From Opitutaceae bacterium (GTDB taxonomy: Bacteria; Verrucomicrobiota; Verrucomicrobiia; Opitutales; Opitutaceae): DNA of 64,000 nt. This document shows, piece after piece, positions 8,847 to 17,253 of this stretch (position 1 is the first letter of the stretch; every line of letters starts with the position of its first letter). The DNA lies in contig JAUYAK010000022.1 of NCBI GenBank assembly GCA_030693515.1, positions 60,345-124,344 of the forward strand, given 5' to 3'. The notes beneath the pieces were generated by a model. That model worked only from the letters and a program-made list of their open reading frames with translations. It made no database searches and was not told where the DNA came from. Position numbers and translations under genes: made by a program.

Positions 8847-8919
8847 TTGACCACGAATTACACGGATGAACCCGGATAAAGGCGGTTTGCATCCGTGATA
8901 ATCCGTGTAATCCGTGGTC
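8847..8919. repeat. Palindromic interspersed-type repeat between queC and queE
   Basis: The left arm TTGACCACGAATTACACGGATG is matched in reverse by ATCCGTGTAATCCGTGGTC. Short related words (ATCCGTGATAATCCGTGTAATCCGTGG) recur within the right arm. It looks like a repetitive extragenic palindrome. From memory, similar CCACGGATTACACGGAT elements are frequent in Verrucomicrobiota and Planctomycetota genomes. In a transcript it would form a stem between queC and queE. Confidence 0.65.
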
Positions 8920-8930
8920 CACTGGCATCG

Positions 8931-9626
8931 ATGCTGATATCTGAGATCTTCTATTCGCTCCAAGGCGAAGGCGAGCTGACGGGCGTGCCCTCGGTCTTCG
9001 TGCGCACGAGCGGCTGCAACCTTCGCTGCGCCTGGTGCGACACGCCCTACGCCTCCTGGGACCCCGAGGGCGAGCTGCGCACGATCCCGGAGATCGTCTC
9101 GGCCGTGGAGGCGTTTCCCGCCGCCCGGCACGTCGTCCTCACGGGCGGCGAGCCGATGATCGCGAAGGACGTCCGTGCGCTCGCCGCTGAACTGAAAAAG
9201 ACCGCCCGGCACCTCACGATCGAGACCGCCGCGACGGTGGTGCCGGAGGGCATCGCCTGCGACCTCGCCTCGCTCTCGCCCAAGCTCCTCAACTCCGCGC
9301 CCGATCCGCGCGAGCACGCGGCGTGGCGCAAGAAGCACGAGGCCACGCGCTGGCAACCCGAGGTCGTGCGGGCGTGGATCGACCGCTATCCGTTCCAGTT
9401 CAAATTCGTGGTCTCTCGGCCGGCCGACATCGAGGAGATGGAGCACATGCTGGCCGCCCTGCAGCGCGACATCCCGCGCCACAAGGTGCTGCTCATGCCC
9501 GAGGCGACCTCCCTGGAGCAGATGCGCGAGCGCGCGGCGTGGCTCGGCGAACTCTGCAAAGCCCGCGGCTACCGCTACGCCCACCGCCTGCACATCGAGC
9601 TCTATGGCCACCGGCGGGGCACCTGA
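8931..9626 (+). CDS. queE: 7-carboxy-7-deazaguanine synthase QueE
   Basis: 231 aa from the ATG at 8931 (MLISEIFYSLQGEG). This radical SAM enzyme makes 7-carboxy-7-deazaguanine from 6-carboxytetrahydropterin. The cluster-binding motif CNLRCAWC has the CxxxCxxC spacing used by this family, followed by DTPYASW and the SAM-binding LTGGEP. The C-terminal HIELYG is also typical. The track start at 8895 lies in the palindromic repeat and is rejected. The 3' end overlaps the ExoD-like gene by 23 bp. Confidence 0.93.
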   Translation: MLISEIFYSLQGEGELTGVPSVFVRTSGCNLRCAWCDTPYASWDPEGELRTIPEIVSAVEAFPAARHVVLTGGEPMIAKDVRALAAELKKTARHLTIETAATVVPEGIACDLASLSPKLLNSAPDPREHAAWRKKHEATRWQPEVVRAWIDRYPFQFKFVVSRPADIEEMEHMLAALQRDIPRHKVLLMPEATSLEQMRERAAWLGELCKARGYRYAHRLHIELYGHRRGT

Positions 9627-10326
9627 GACCCCGAGCCCGCACCCGGCGCCGAATGGCACCCCGACGCCCGGGGTATCCGTGATCGCGCAGGCTGATCCCA
9701 CGCAGCTGCGGAAGCTCTCGGAGGAGTTCGCGCTGATCCTGAAAGAATTCGAGGTGGAGACGGTGACGTTGCGCGAGGTGCTGGCTCTGCTGCACGGCCG
9801 CGGCTACGTGCTGCTCGTGATGCTGCTGTCCCTCCCTTTCTGCCAGCCGATCCCCTTGCCCGGGCTTTCCACCCCGCTCGGTTTGATCATCGCGATCATC
9901 GGCGCGCGGCTCGCGATGGGCTGGAAACCGTGGCTGCCGCAACGGCTGCTCGACACCCGGCTGCCGCCGAAGCTGTTCGCGAAGGTGTTTCAGCTGACGC
10001 AGAAAATTGTGCTGTGGTTCGAGCGCCTGCTCCGGCCGCGGTTGCTCTGGGTCACCTCGTCCCCGCGGCGCGAGCAGGTGCACGCCGTGCCGATCGTCAT
10101 CTGCGCCCTCCTGCTGCTGCTCCCGCTCCCGCTGCCGTTCAGCAACGTGATTCCCGCGTGGGGCGTGCTGTTGATCGCGGGCGGCCTGCTGGAGCGCGAC
10201 GGCAAATTTATCATCGCCGGTTACCTCGCCACGCTCGCCTCGCTGGTGTATTTCACCCTGTCCGGTTCCGCCATGTGGTATGCGGCGCAGAAGGCCTATG
10301 AAAAGGTGCTGGGCTGGTTCCAGTAG
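9604..10326 (+). CDS. ExoD-family membrane protein
   Basis: A 240-aa integral membrane protein. After a proline-rich cytosolic N-terminus of about 45 residues there are hydrophobic segments around GYVLLVMLLSLPFCQPIPLPG, STPLGLIIAIIGARLAMGW, AVPIVICALLLLLPLPLPF and ASLVYFTLSGSAMWY. The layout and the SLPFCQPIPLPGLSTPLG region match the ExoD family (exopolysaccharide synthesis), whose biochemical role is not well defined. It overlaps queE by 23 bp in another frame, implying coupled translation without an obvious metabolic link. Confidence 0.8.
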   Translation: MATGGAPETPSPHPAPNGTPTPGVSVIAQADPTQLRKLSEEFALILKEFEVETVTLREVLALLHGRGYVLLVMLLSLPFCQPIPLPGLSTPLGLIIAIIGARLAMGWKPWLPQRLLDTRLPPKLFAKVFQLTQKIVLWFERLLRPRLLWVTSSPRREQVHAVPIVICALLLLLPLPLPFSNVIPAWGVLLIAGGLLERDGKFIIAGYLATLASLVYFTLSGSAMWYAAQKAYEKVLGWFQ

Positions 10327-10443
10327 GACCCGGGGGCGCTCGCGGGCGCGCGATCACCGTTGAATTTTCGATCGCGCACCGCCGCAGGCGCAGCGTAGCT
10401 TGGCGGTCTTGTTTTCCGCTGCCACGGATTTGCCCCCGCGCAA

Positions 10444-10830
10444 ATGAGCTCCGCCCCGCCCGCCCTCTCCGAAATCGGCCAGATCGCCCTCGTCGTGCGC
10501 GATGTGGCCGAAGCCACGACTTTCTACCGCGACGTGCTCGGGCTGAAGTTTCTTTTCGCCGCGGGCCCCCACCTCGCGTTCTTCGCCGCCGGTAGCGTGC
10601 GCCTGATGCTCACCCCTCCGCAGGGCCACGGCGAAGCGGGCAATAACTCCATCCTCTACTTCAAGGTTGAGGGCGACCTCGTTGCCGCTCACGCCGCCAT
10701 CGTGGCGCGCGGCGCGAAAAACGAGCGCGCCCCGCAACTCACCGCCAAGCTCCCCGATCACGAGCTGTGGATCGGCTTCGTGCGCGATCTGGACGGGAAT
10801 CTCGTCGGATTGATGGAAGAAAAGCGGTGA
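10444..10830 (+). CDS. VOC (glyoxalase/dioxygenase fold) protein
   Basis: 128 aa, a single vicinal-oxygen-chelate unit: IGQIALVVRDVAEATTFYRDVLGLKF at the start, HLAFFAAGSVRLML in the middle and IGFVRDLDGNLVGLMEEK at the end. The positions of His/Glu metal ligands are partly conserved (the final Glu in LMEEK). Members are glyoxalases, dioxygenases or resistance proteins; the substrate cannot be inferred. It is convergent with the anti-sigma gene, with 32 bp between stops. Confidence 0.85.
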   Translation: MSSAPPALSEIGQIALVVRDVAEATTFYRDVLGLKFLFAAGPHLAFFAAGSVRLMLTPPQGHGEAGNNSILYFKVEGDLVAAHAAIVARGAKNERAPQLTAKLPDHELWIGFVRDLDGNLVGLMEEKR

Positions 10831-10862
10831 GACGTCGGCCTGACGGCCATTGCTCTCTGCGC

Positions 10863-11444
10863 TCAAATCGGCCGCGCCGGGGCGGCCGGGACGACGGCTT
10901 TGGACGGGGTCGGCAGGAAATTCATCGCGAGGAAACCGAGCGCGGATCGGGCGTCGGCGTAGATCGCGCCGAATTCGCGTTGCAGCGGGTTGTCGGCGAC
11001 GAGGGCGCCGGTGGACGGGATCACGTGCTCCACAAAACCGCGCGAGGCACGGCCGACGGCCTCGGCGACCAGCACCGCGTCGGCGGCCGTCGCTCGGCCC
11101 GCCGGGGCGGCCGCGGGGCGGAACAACGCCACCGCGATCGCGGCGGTGAGCGCGGTGGCCGCCATCCAGCCAAAGTGCGCGAGGCGAGAGCGCTTCGGTT
11201 GGACGGGCGGGCGCACGGCGTTGAGCAGGCGCTGCTCAAAGCCGGTCGAGGGCGCGGGGGTCGTCGCCGCTGACCACGCGGAGGCGTCGCGGCGCAGGGT
11301 CCGCTCCAGGGCTCCGATTGCCGCGAAATAAGCCTGGCAGCCGGCGCAGGTCTCGAGGTGGCGCGCGCCGCCGCCGGTGACGGTATTCCACGGGCGGACG
11401 ATGCGGCAGATCAGGCGGGTGGGGGATGCGGGGGCGGTCTTCAT
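10863..11444 (-). CDS. Membrane-anchored zinc-type anti-sigma factor
   Basis: 193 aa from the ATG at 11444, which overlaps the sigma-factor stop as ATGA and has AGGAG 10 bp upstream. The track start at 11570 lies inside the sigma gene and is rejected. The N-terminal domain carries the ZAS motif HLETCAGC (H-x3-C-x2-C), which binds zinc and clamps ECF sigma factors. A single transmembrane helix (MAATALTAAIAVALF) follows at about residues 95-110, leaving a periplasmic C-terminus of roughly 80 residues. Location right after the ECF sigma gene makes it the likely cognate inhibitor. Confidence 0.82.
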   Translation of the reverse strand: MKTAPASPTRLICRIVRPWNTVTGGGARHLETCAGCQAYFAAIGALERTLRRDASAWSAATTPAPSTGFEQRLLNAVRPPVQPKRSRLAHFGWMAATALTAAIAVALFRPAAAPAGRATAADAVLVAEAVGRASRGFVEHVIPSTGALVADNPLQREFGAIYADARSALGFLAMNFLPTPSKAVVPAAPARPI

Positions 11445-12031
11445 GGCGGGCATTCTCCTTTTAGCAGGCGGTGGCGGGCGCGGTGGATGATTACCTTCAC
11501 GTGAATCTGGTTGAGGCGGACGGTGCGCGCGAGATCCGCGATGGACATCTCCTCGGCGAAGCGCAGCCACAGCACTTCGAACTCGCGCGGCGTGAGGAGG
11601 CGGCGGGCTTTGGCCCAGAGTTGGTCGAGGTGATCGCGATCTTCGGCGCGGCGCGCGGGCGAGGCGGTGTCGCTCGCGATCTCGGCGGGCAGCTCCGACC
11701 AGCGCGGGCCATCGCGGAAATGGTTCAGCGCTGTGTTGCGCGCGATGGTGAGCAGCCAGTGGATGACCGGGCGATCCGGGTCCACGCGGTCGAGGTGGCG
11801 GAGCGCCTTGATGAAGGTCTGCTGGGTGAGATCCTCGGCGTCTTCGCGATGGCGCGTCATTTGGTGGAGGTAGGCGTAAACACGGCGGTGATGCCGGCGC
11901 ACGATCTCCTCGCGGGCCGGCAGGTCGCCCGCGATCGCGGCGCGGAGGATGGCGGGCTCGTCGGTGCCGGCGGGCGCCGGGTCCGCGCCGGGGTCGGCCT
12001 CCAGCGCCAGCGTGGACGGGGCGGAGATCAT
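11441..12031 (-). CDS. ECF RNA polymerase sigma factor
   Basis: 196 aa. Region 2 spans about residues 30-105 (VRRHHRRVYAYLHQMTRHREDAEDLTQQTFIKAL) and region 4 about 135-190 (LTPREFEVLWLRFAEEMSIADLARTV). It starts by ATGA overlap with the stop of the secreted protein upstream and ends by ATGA overlap with the anti-sigma start, so the three are translated as one unit. It does not have the FecI-like sequence of the two sigma factors further right, and its partner is a zinc anti-sigma, so it probably answers an envelope or redox signal instead of a TonB receptor. Confidence 0.9.
   Translation of the reverse strand: MISAPSTLALEADPGADPAPAGTDEPAILRAAIAGDLPAREEIVRRHHRRVYAYLHQMTRHREDAEDLTQQTFIKALRHLDRVDPDRPVIHWLLTIARNTALNHFRDGPRWSELPAEIASDTASPARRAEDRDHLDQLWAKARRLLTPREFEVLWLRFAEEMSIADLARTVRLNQIHVKVIIHRARHRLLKGECPP
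11455..11462 (-). promoter_or_regulatory. Ribosome binding site that fixes the anti-sigma start
   Basis: The minus strand reads AAAAGGAG, ending 10 bases before the ATG at 11444 but only 2 bases before the upstream in-frame ATG at 11453. The spacing and the ATGA overlap favour 11444. It lies inside the 3' end of the sigma gene. Confidence 0.6.
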
Positions 12032-13422
12032 TGCTTGGCCGAAGCAGGGGCCCGCGGATCGCGCACGCTCACAGCGTAGGCGACTTTGCCTTCGGGATCG
12101 TTGGCGTAGATGACGTTGAGGGTGTAGGTGCCGTCGGCACCGGGAAAAGAGAATCGCGCGGTGGCCGCGCCGCGCCCGCCGCCCGCCTGCATCATGTCGC
12201 CGCGGAAGACGAGCGGTGCGCCGCCCTGCGCCGGGGTGATCTCGACCCGCTGGTAGCGCACGGCTTTGCCGCCATTGAGCCGAGAGCCGAGCGTAATCGT
12301 GGCGCCGTTTTGCAGCTCGACGTTTTCAATCGTGCGGGTGGCGGCGGCGTTGGCGGGATCGTTGGCGGGCGCGGTGGAGGCGGTGGCGGTCCACTCGGCG
12401 ATCGTGCGGCCGCTGGTGATCGGCGCGGGCTTGGGCGGCGCGGGCGGCTGCATGCTCTGGCGCAGGCTTTGCACCATCGTGGCGAGGCGCGCGCTGGAGT
12501 AGGCGAGGTCGAGCTTTACGGAATCGCCCGAGCGCGTGACGGAAGTCGCGTTGATGAATTCGGCGAGCTGCTTGTCGGTCGTCTCGGCGAGCGAGAGCGC
12601 GGCCGTCATGCCTTGGAGAATTTTCGTGAGCTTGTCGGCATTGGAGCCGGAGGAGGCGAGCAGCTCGGCGCGCGCGAAGGTGTTTTCGCCCCGTTCACCG
12701 AGCGCGATCGCGCCGGCGCTGGCGAGGCGGAGCATGCGGGTCTGAGGGGCATTCTCGGGCAAGACCGCCTCCGTGGGCACGACCGAGGCCGCGAAAAGAT
12801 ACGCGCCCGCCGCGCCGGCGGCGAAGCGGCCAAGGGGCGAGCCAGCGGCCTGCGCGAGCGACGGGGCCGCGCCGCGCGCCACCTCGCGCGCCTTGAGGAG
12901 CTGAGCCTTGGATTTGCCGATGATGATGACGGGCTCGGGCGGGAAGGCGACGATCACCGCGATTTTTTCCTCGGGCTTGGCCTTGGGATCGGGATTGGAG
13001 ATGATGTAGGCGGGGAAGGGAAAACTGGGATCCTCGGCAAACATCTTGGGCTCCGCGAGCGTGCCCTGCAGCAGGAGGCTCTCGGCGATCTTGCGCAGGT
13101 CGGGCGTGCCCTGCGCGATCAGCGCGCCGTCGAGGGCCTTCGGATCAGCCGTGAGGTTGGTGCCGTAGGCGGTGATGGTGCCGATGGTCTTGAGCACCTT
13201 GGCGACATCGAGGCCGATGGTGCCGCCGGTCGCTCCGGTCTGGGCTTTTTCGATGGCGGCGATGAGCTCCTGCCCGAGCGCGGTGGTGCGGAGGGCATCG
13301 AGATCGGCGTGGACGATCCAGCGGGCATCGGCGGAGACGAGGGCCGGGTTGAACGCGGCGTGCGCGAGGCCGGCAGCGAACAGACCGGTGGCGAGCAAGA
13401 GTGGGCGAAGCAGTGGTTTCAT
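12028..13422 (-). CDS. Secreted protein of unknown function, coupled to sigma/anti-sigma pair
   Basis: 464 aa from the ATG at 13422, with a signal peptide (MKPLLRPLLLATGLFAAGLA, cleavage near AHA). The mature protein begins with ARWIVHADLDAL, a feature I associate with poorly characterised Verrucomicrobiota/Planctomycetota proteins, and has an alanine- and proline-rich region near residue 330 (QPPAPPKPAP) followed by a beta-rich C-terminal domain with GTYTLNVIYANDPEG. The stop overlaps the sigma start (ATGA). It lies only 52 bp after the last ABC permease gene, so it may be in the same transcript. It may be the envelope protein sensed or controlled by the sigma pair; this is inference. Confidence 0.75.
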   Translation of the reverse strand: MKPLLRPLLLATGLFAAGLAHAAFNPALVSADARWIVHADLDALRTTALGQELIAAIEKAQTGATGGTIGLDVAKVLKTIGTITAYGTNLTADPKALDGALIAQGTPDLRKIAESLLLQGTLAEPKMFAEDPSFPFPAYIISNPDPKAKPEEKIAVIVAFPPEPVIIIGKSKAQLLKAREVARGAAPSLAQAAGSPLGRFAAGAAGAYLFAASVVPTEAVLPENAPQTRMLRLASAGAIALGERGENTFARAELLASSGSNADKLTKILQGMTAALSLAETTDKQLAEFINATSVTRSGDSVKLDLAYSSARLATMVQSLRQSMQPPAPPKPAPITSGRTIAEWTATASTAPANDPANAAATRTIENVELQNGATITLGSRLNGGKAVRYQRVEITPAQGGAPLVFRGDMMQAGGGRGAATARFSFPGADGTYTLNVIYANDPEGKVAYAVSVRDPRAPASAKQ

Positions 13423-13474
13423 GCGATGGTGAGTTGCCCAAGATACCCCGGGGCACGGGGCGAAGTTACAGCGA

Positions 13475-14245
13475 TCATTCACCGCCGAATTCGCGGCGCC
13501 GAAACAGGGTGGCCGCGGCGGTGAGCGCGAGGGCGGTGAAGAGGAGCATCACCGCGCCTGTGCCGAGCACCGCGGTGGCGGAGACGATCTCTCCGGTGGA
13601 CGCGAAGAGGTTGTGCGCCTGGCGGGTCAGGGAAAGCCGGCTGATTTGCGTGGGGATTTGTCCGAGCCCGGCCTCGATCACCCCGGCATAGACGATGCCG
13701 ATCACGAGGTAGCGGGAGGTGAGGACGGCGGCCAGAAACCCGAGCGCGGCAAACGCCGTGATGAGCAGGACCTGCGCGACCAGAAACCCGGGCGTCAGGG
13801 CCACGAGCCCGGGGAATCCGCGGGCGGAGCCGACCGCGACGATCGTCACCAGCGCGAGGAGAAAATCGAGCTGCTGAAATACTGTGTGGGTGACAAAACG
13901 AGCCACCACGTAGGCCGGCCGAGGCATGGGTCGCGTGAGCACATAGTCGACCGTGCCGGTCTTCAGGTCGTCGCGCATCGCACCGGCGGCGGAGATGAAG
14001 GCGAAGGCGGGCACCAAAAACGCGACGTAGAAATCGACGATCCAACCGGCGTAGTGATCCGCGCGACGGTCGTGACTGGCCGCGAAGGCCAGCAGCCCCA
14101 GCGCCGCGAGACCCGCGAGCAGCATCACCCACCGGCCCGGCGCCAAGTGGCGCCGCAACGTGAGCCGCCACACGCCACCGAAAGCGTGGCGCAGATTGGG
14201 CGCGACCGGCGCGGGCAGTGTGAACAGAGGCGGCGGAGCGTTCAT
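13475..14245 (-). CDS. ABC-2 type transporter permease
   Basis: 256 aa with six probable transmembrane helices (for example RWVMLLAGLAALGLLAFAAS, IVDFYVAFLVPAFAFISAAGAM and AVMLLFTALALTAAATLF). The segment DDLKTGTVDYVLTRPMPRPAY, conserved in ABC-2 permeases, lies between helices 2 and 3. Its start overlaps the stop of the ATPase gene (ATGA), so it is the membrane partner of that ATPase. The substrate is unknown. Confidence 0.85.
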   Translation of the reverse strand: MNAPPPLFTLPAPVAPNLRHAFGGVWRLTLRRHLAPGRWVMLLAGLAALGLLAFAASHDRRADHYAGWIVDFYVAFLVPAFAFISAAGAMRDDLKTGTVDYVLTRPMPRPAYVVARFVTHTVFQQLDFLLALVTIVAVGSARGFPGLVALTPGFLVAQVLLITAFAALGFLAAVLTSRYLVIGIVYAGVIEAGLGQIPTQISRLSLTRQAHNLFASTGEIVSATAVLGTGAVMLLFTALALTAAATLFRRREFGGE

Positions 14246-15177
14246 GACGAGGCCGCGGGATCGGCGGCTTTTTCGAGAAAGGACGTCGTGGCCTGCACCT
14301 CAAAGACGCGCACGCCGCTCTCGAGCAGCAGGTCGTGAAAATTGCCCGCGCCGTAAAAACGGGCCGGCTCACGCCACCGGACGTGGAGGATGCCGTCCTC
14401 CGGCGCGATGTCGCAGCCGCGCACGAGGTCGCGATCGAAGAGAAAGCGCGCGAGCCGGTCCGGCGCCTCGCAGCGGAAGGTCGTCGCCTCGGGCCAGCGC
14501 GCGCGGGCCGCGGGCGAGGCCGCGTCGTTGAGCGAGCGCGGCACGCGGCCCCAGCGCAGCAGCAGGAAATCCGCGCAGAGCGCCTCGAGGTCGTGGAGGA
14601 TGTGGCTGGAGATGAGGACGCTGGTGCCCGTGGCGGAAAGTTCGCGCAGGATTTGGGCGATGTCCTCGCGGCCCACGGGATCAAGGCCGTTCATGGGTTC
14701 GTCGAGGATGATGAGGCGCGGTCCGTGGAGGAGGCACTGGGCGAGCTTCACGCGCTGCTTCATGCCCTTGGAGTAGGCCGTCACGCGCTTGGACCAATGC
14801 TCAGGAGCGAGCTTCACCCGCGTGAGCGCGGCGCGGGCGCGGATCTCGGCCTCGCGGGCGGAGAGCCCCGAGATCATGCCGAGGCCCACGAGCCACTCGA
14901 GCGGACGCAGGCTCGCGGGCACGGTCTCGCTCTCCGGACAATAGGCGAGGCGGGCGTGGACGGAAGGGTTGTTCCACGGCTCCTCGCCGAAGACCGTGAG
15001 CCGGCCCGAGCTCGGGCGGATTTGGCCCAGGAGGAGGCGGAAGAGCGTGGTCTTGCCCGCGCCGTTGGGCCCGACGATGCCAGTGATGCCGGGGCGAAGG
15101 GTGAACGAGACGTTGTTCAACCCGAGAATCATCCCGTAGAAGCGGCTGAGGTTTTCGGCCTGGACGACGGCGTTCAT
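14242..15177 (-). CDS. ABC transporter ATP-binding protein
   Basis: 311 aa. Walker A GPNGAGKTT is at about residues 36-44, the signature as YSKGMKQRVKLAQ, Walker B as LIILDEPMNGLDP, and the H-loop as SSHILHD. The C-terminal 80 residues form the extra domain common in ABC-2 exporters. It overlaps both neighbours by ATGA, in the order permease 1, this ATPase, permease 2. It pairs with the downstream permease. Confidence 0.92.
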   Translation of the reverse strand: MNAVVQAENLSRFYGMILGLNNVSFTLRPGITGIVGPNGAGKTTLFRLLLGQIRPSSGRLTVFGEEPWNNPSVHARLAYCPESETVPASLRPLEWLVGLGMISGLSAREAEIRARAALTRVKLAPEHWSKRVTAYSKGMKQRVKLAQCLLHGPRLIILDEPMNGLDPVGREDIAQILRELSATGTSVLISSHILHDLEALCADFLLLRWGRVPRSLNDAASPAARARWPEATTFRCEAPDRLARFLFDRDLVRGCDIAPEDGILHVRWREPARFYGAGNFHDLLLESGVRVFEVQATTSFLEKAADPAASS

Positions 15178-16169
15178 TCGGGTCGGAGGCGGCGCAGAAA
15201 CACAAAGGACGAGCCGACCACGAACACGCCCAGGGCCGCGAGCGCACCCGTGAAGTCCGTGGCCTCGGCTTTTTTCCCGGCGGCGGCGAGGTTACCCATG
15301 AAACGCTGGTCGAAAATCGGCAGCTCGGCGCTCGCCGTGGCGAGGACGGCATCAAGGCGAAACACCTCCTGCCGCACTTGCCCGAGATCGTGCGTGAAGC
15401 TCGCCCGGGCGAACCACGCCGGCGTGCGCGGACCGGAGGCAAACGCGCCGAGCACGGCCCAGAGCCCAATCCACACCATGACCGTGACGCGCGAACTCCG
15501 TCCCAGCGCCGACACGCCCAGCGCGATCGCCGCGAGGGCAACGAGCGCGATGCCGTTGAAGGCCAGCGCGCGCAGCAGCGGACCGAACGAATAGACCACG
15601 AAGTCGCGGTCCGTCGCGAAGAGCATGCTCAGCAGCCAGCCGAAGAGCAGCGGCCCCGTCCACACGAGGAGCAGCACGCCCACAATCGTGCCGAGTTTGC
15701 CGAGCAGGTAGTCCACAGAAGTGAGTGGGCGGGAAAGATAGACCACGAGGGCGTGGCTCGCGCGATCACGCGTGATGAGGCTGGGCACCAGGGTCGTCAG
15801 CGCGAGCAGGCTGAGCCAGAGCCCGAAGAAGGAATGCGCCCAGAAAAGCAGCGTGAAGACCCCGCGCACGCAGATGTCGGGGTAGAGCGTCACGAGCCCG
15901 CCGATGGCCGCGACCACGGCCTCGGCGCGCGGGCCGAACTTTACCGCCAGCGTTTCCAGCCAGCCACCGGTCGCGATCGACTGGCTGAAAACGAAACCAC
16001 CCGCCGCAATCAATGCACCCCCGGACCACGCGAGCCCGAGCAGGATGCGGAAGAAGCGCGTGCGCAGCAATTGCCGCAGTCCGGCCATGGCGATCACGCG
16101 CCGGCGGTAGCCGACACCCTGAGGCGCCTCGCGCCAGCGGCTCAGGTCAAGACTGGGGCTGGCTTCCAT
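15174..16169 (-). CDS. ABC-2 type transporter permease
   Basis: 331 aa, with about six hydrophobic helices (ILLGLAWSGGALIAAGGFVF, LFWAHSFFGLWLSLLALTTLV, VGVLLLVWTGPLLFGWLLS and others). The segment DRASHALVVYLSRPLTSVDYLLGK is the ABC-2 permease loop equivalent to that in the second permease. A soluble insertion of about 60 residues near the C-terminus (FTHDLGQVRQEVFRLDAVLA) probably faces the periplasm. It overlaps the preceding ATPase gene by 23 bp and the following one by ATGA. Confidence 0.85.
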   Translation of the reverse strand: MEASPSLDLSRWREAPQGVGYRRRVIAMAGLRQLLRTRFFRILLGLAWSGGALIAAGGFVFSQSIATGGWLETLAVKFGPRAEAVVAAIGGLVTLYPDICVRGVFTLLFWAHSFFGLWLSLLALTTLVPSLITRDRASHALVVYLSRPLTSVDYLLGKLGTIVGVLLLVWTGPLLFGWLLSMLFATDRDFVVYSFGPLLRALAFNGIALVALAAIALGVSALGRSSRVTVMVWIGLWAVLGAFASGPRTPAWFARASFTHDLGQVRQEVFRLDAVLATASAELPIFDQRFMGNLAAAGKKAEATDFTGALAALGVFVVGSSFVFLRRLRPE

Positions 16170-17139
16170 GGTTATCGGCGATGGATTTCAGGAACAGCTC
16201 GTGCAGCGCGTCCGGGTTGGCGACGATCTCCGCGGGCGGGAGGCGCTGCGCGCGCATGAGCTGGAGAATCCACTCGATGGAGTCGGACGCGGATTCGACG
16301 CGGAGCCGGCCGTTGGGGAGCGTCACGACCTGGGCGCCCGTGGAGGCCAGCGCGGCGACGAACCGCTCCCTTTCCCCGGCCGGCGCGATCTCGACGACGC
16401 GGCGGTGGCGGTTCTTCAGGTTCGCGATCGTGTCGTGCTCCAGCAGCCGGCCGTGGCCGATGATGATGACGCGGTCGCACACGCGCTCGATGTCGCGCAG
16501 CAGGTGCGAACACATGACCACGCTGATGCCGAGATCGCGCCGCAGGGAGCCGATGAGCTTCAGGATGTGCTCGCGCCCCGAGGGATCGAGGCCGTTGGTC
16601 GGCTCGTCGAGAAACACGACCTGCGGATCATGCACGAGGGCTTGCGCGAGTTTCACGCGCTGTTTCATGCCGGTGGAGTAGGTATCGACCGGCCGGTAGC
16701 GCTCCTGCCCCATGCCCACGAGATCGAGGATCTCGTGCGTGCGTTGGCGGGCGAGGCGCATGGGCATGCCGGAAAGCTGGCCGCAATAGGCCACATATTC
16801 GCAGCCCGCCAGGCCCGCGATGTGGCAGTCCCGCTCCGGGCTGTAGCCGATGCGCTCGCGCGAGGCGCGTGGCTCCGTGCGGATGTCGCGTCCGAGCACG
16901 CGCGCTGATCCCGTCGTGGGCGTCTCGAGGTTGAGCAGACATTTGATAAAGGTGCTCTTCCCCGCGCCGTTGGGTCCGAGGAGGCCGATGGTGCCGGACG
17001 GCACGCGCACGGTCACATCCGCGAGGGCGCGTTGGGTGCCGTAGGTTTTGCCCAGCCGGTCAGTCTCGATGATGAAATCGGTTTCGACCCGGCCCGGGAG
17101 AGGGGGCGGCGAGGAGACTGGAACGGGAGTGGGCGACAC
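16147..17139 (-). CDS. ABC transporter ATP-binding protein
   Basis: 330 aa, first gene of the exporter cluster. Walker A GPNGAGKST, signature YSTGMKQRVKLAQ, Walker B VVFLDEPTNGLDP and H-loop CSHLLRD are all present. It is a paralogue of the second ATPase in the cluster, sharing the GMKQRVKLAQ signature region. An N-terminal Pro/Ser stretch (SSPPPLPGR) precedes the domain, so the true start could be a little further in. The cluster may form one exporter with two different ATPases and permeases, or two exporters. Confidence 0.92.
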   Translation of the reverse strand: MSPTPVPVSSPPPLPGRVETDFIIETDRLGKTYGTQRALADVTVRVPSGTIGLLGPNGAGKSTFIKCLLNLETPTTGSARVLGRDIRTEPRASRERIGYSPERDCHIAGLAGCEYVAYCGQLSGMPMRLARQRTHEILDLVGMGQERYRPVDTYSTGMKQRVKLAQALVHDPQVVFLDEPTNGLDPSGREHILKLIGSLRRDLGISVVMCSHLLRDIERVCDRVIIIGHGRLLEHDTIANLKNRHRRVVEIAPAGERERFVAALASTGAQVVTLPNGRLRVESASDSIEWILQLMRAQRLPPAEIVANPDALHELFLKSIADNHGSQPQS

Positions 17140-17253
17140 GCGGCGCGGACATTACACGCGGCGGCGGGCGGGAGTTACAAGTTTCGCCTCACGGGGAGGA
17201 CCGGGGAAATTTTCCGTGTCTTCCGTCCTGGCCACCGGCACACTCCACAACCT

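Noticed and set aside
8079-8919. CRISPR array or tRNA genes
   Set aside because: The repeats here and elsewhere are inverted and irregular, not regularly spaced; no cloverleaf or TTCRA-type T-loop sequence was found in any gap.
12031-13524. 497-aa ORF opposite the secreted protein
   Set aside because: Shadow frame; the opposite ORF has a signal peptide and ATGA coupling.
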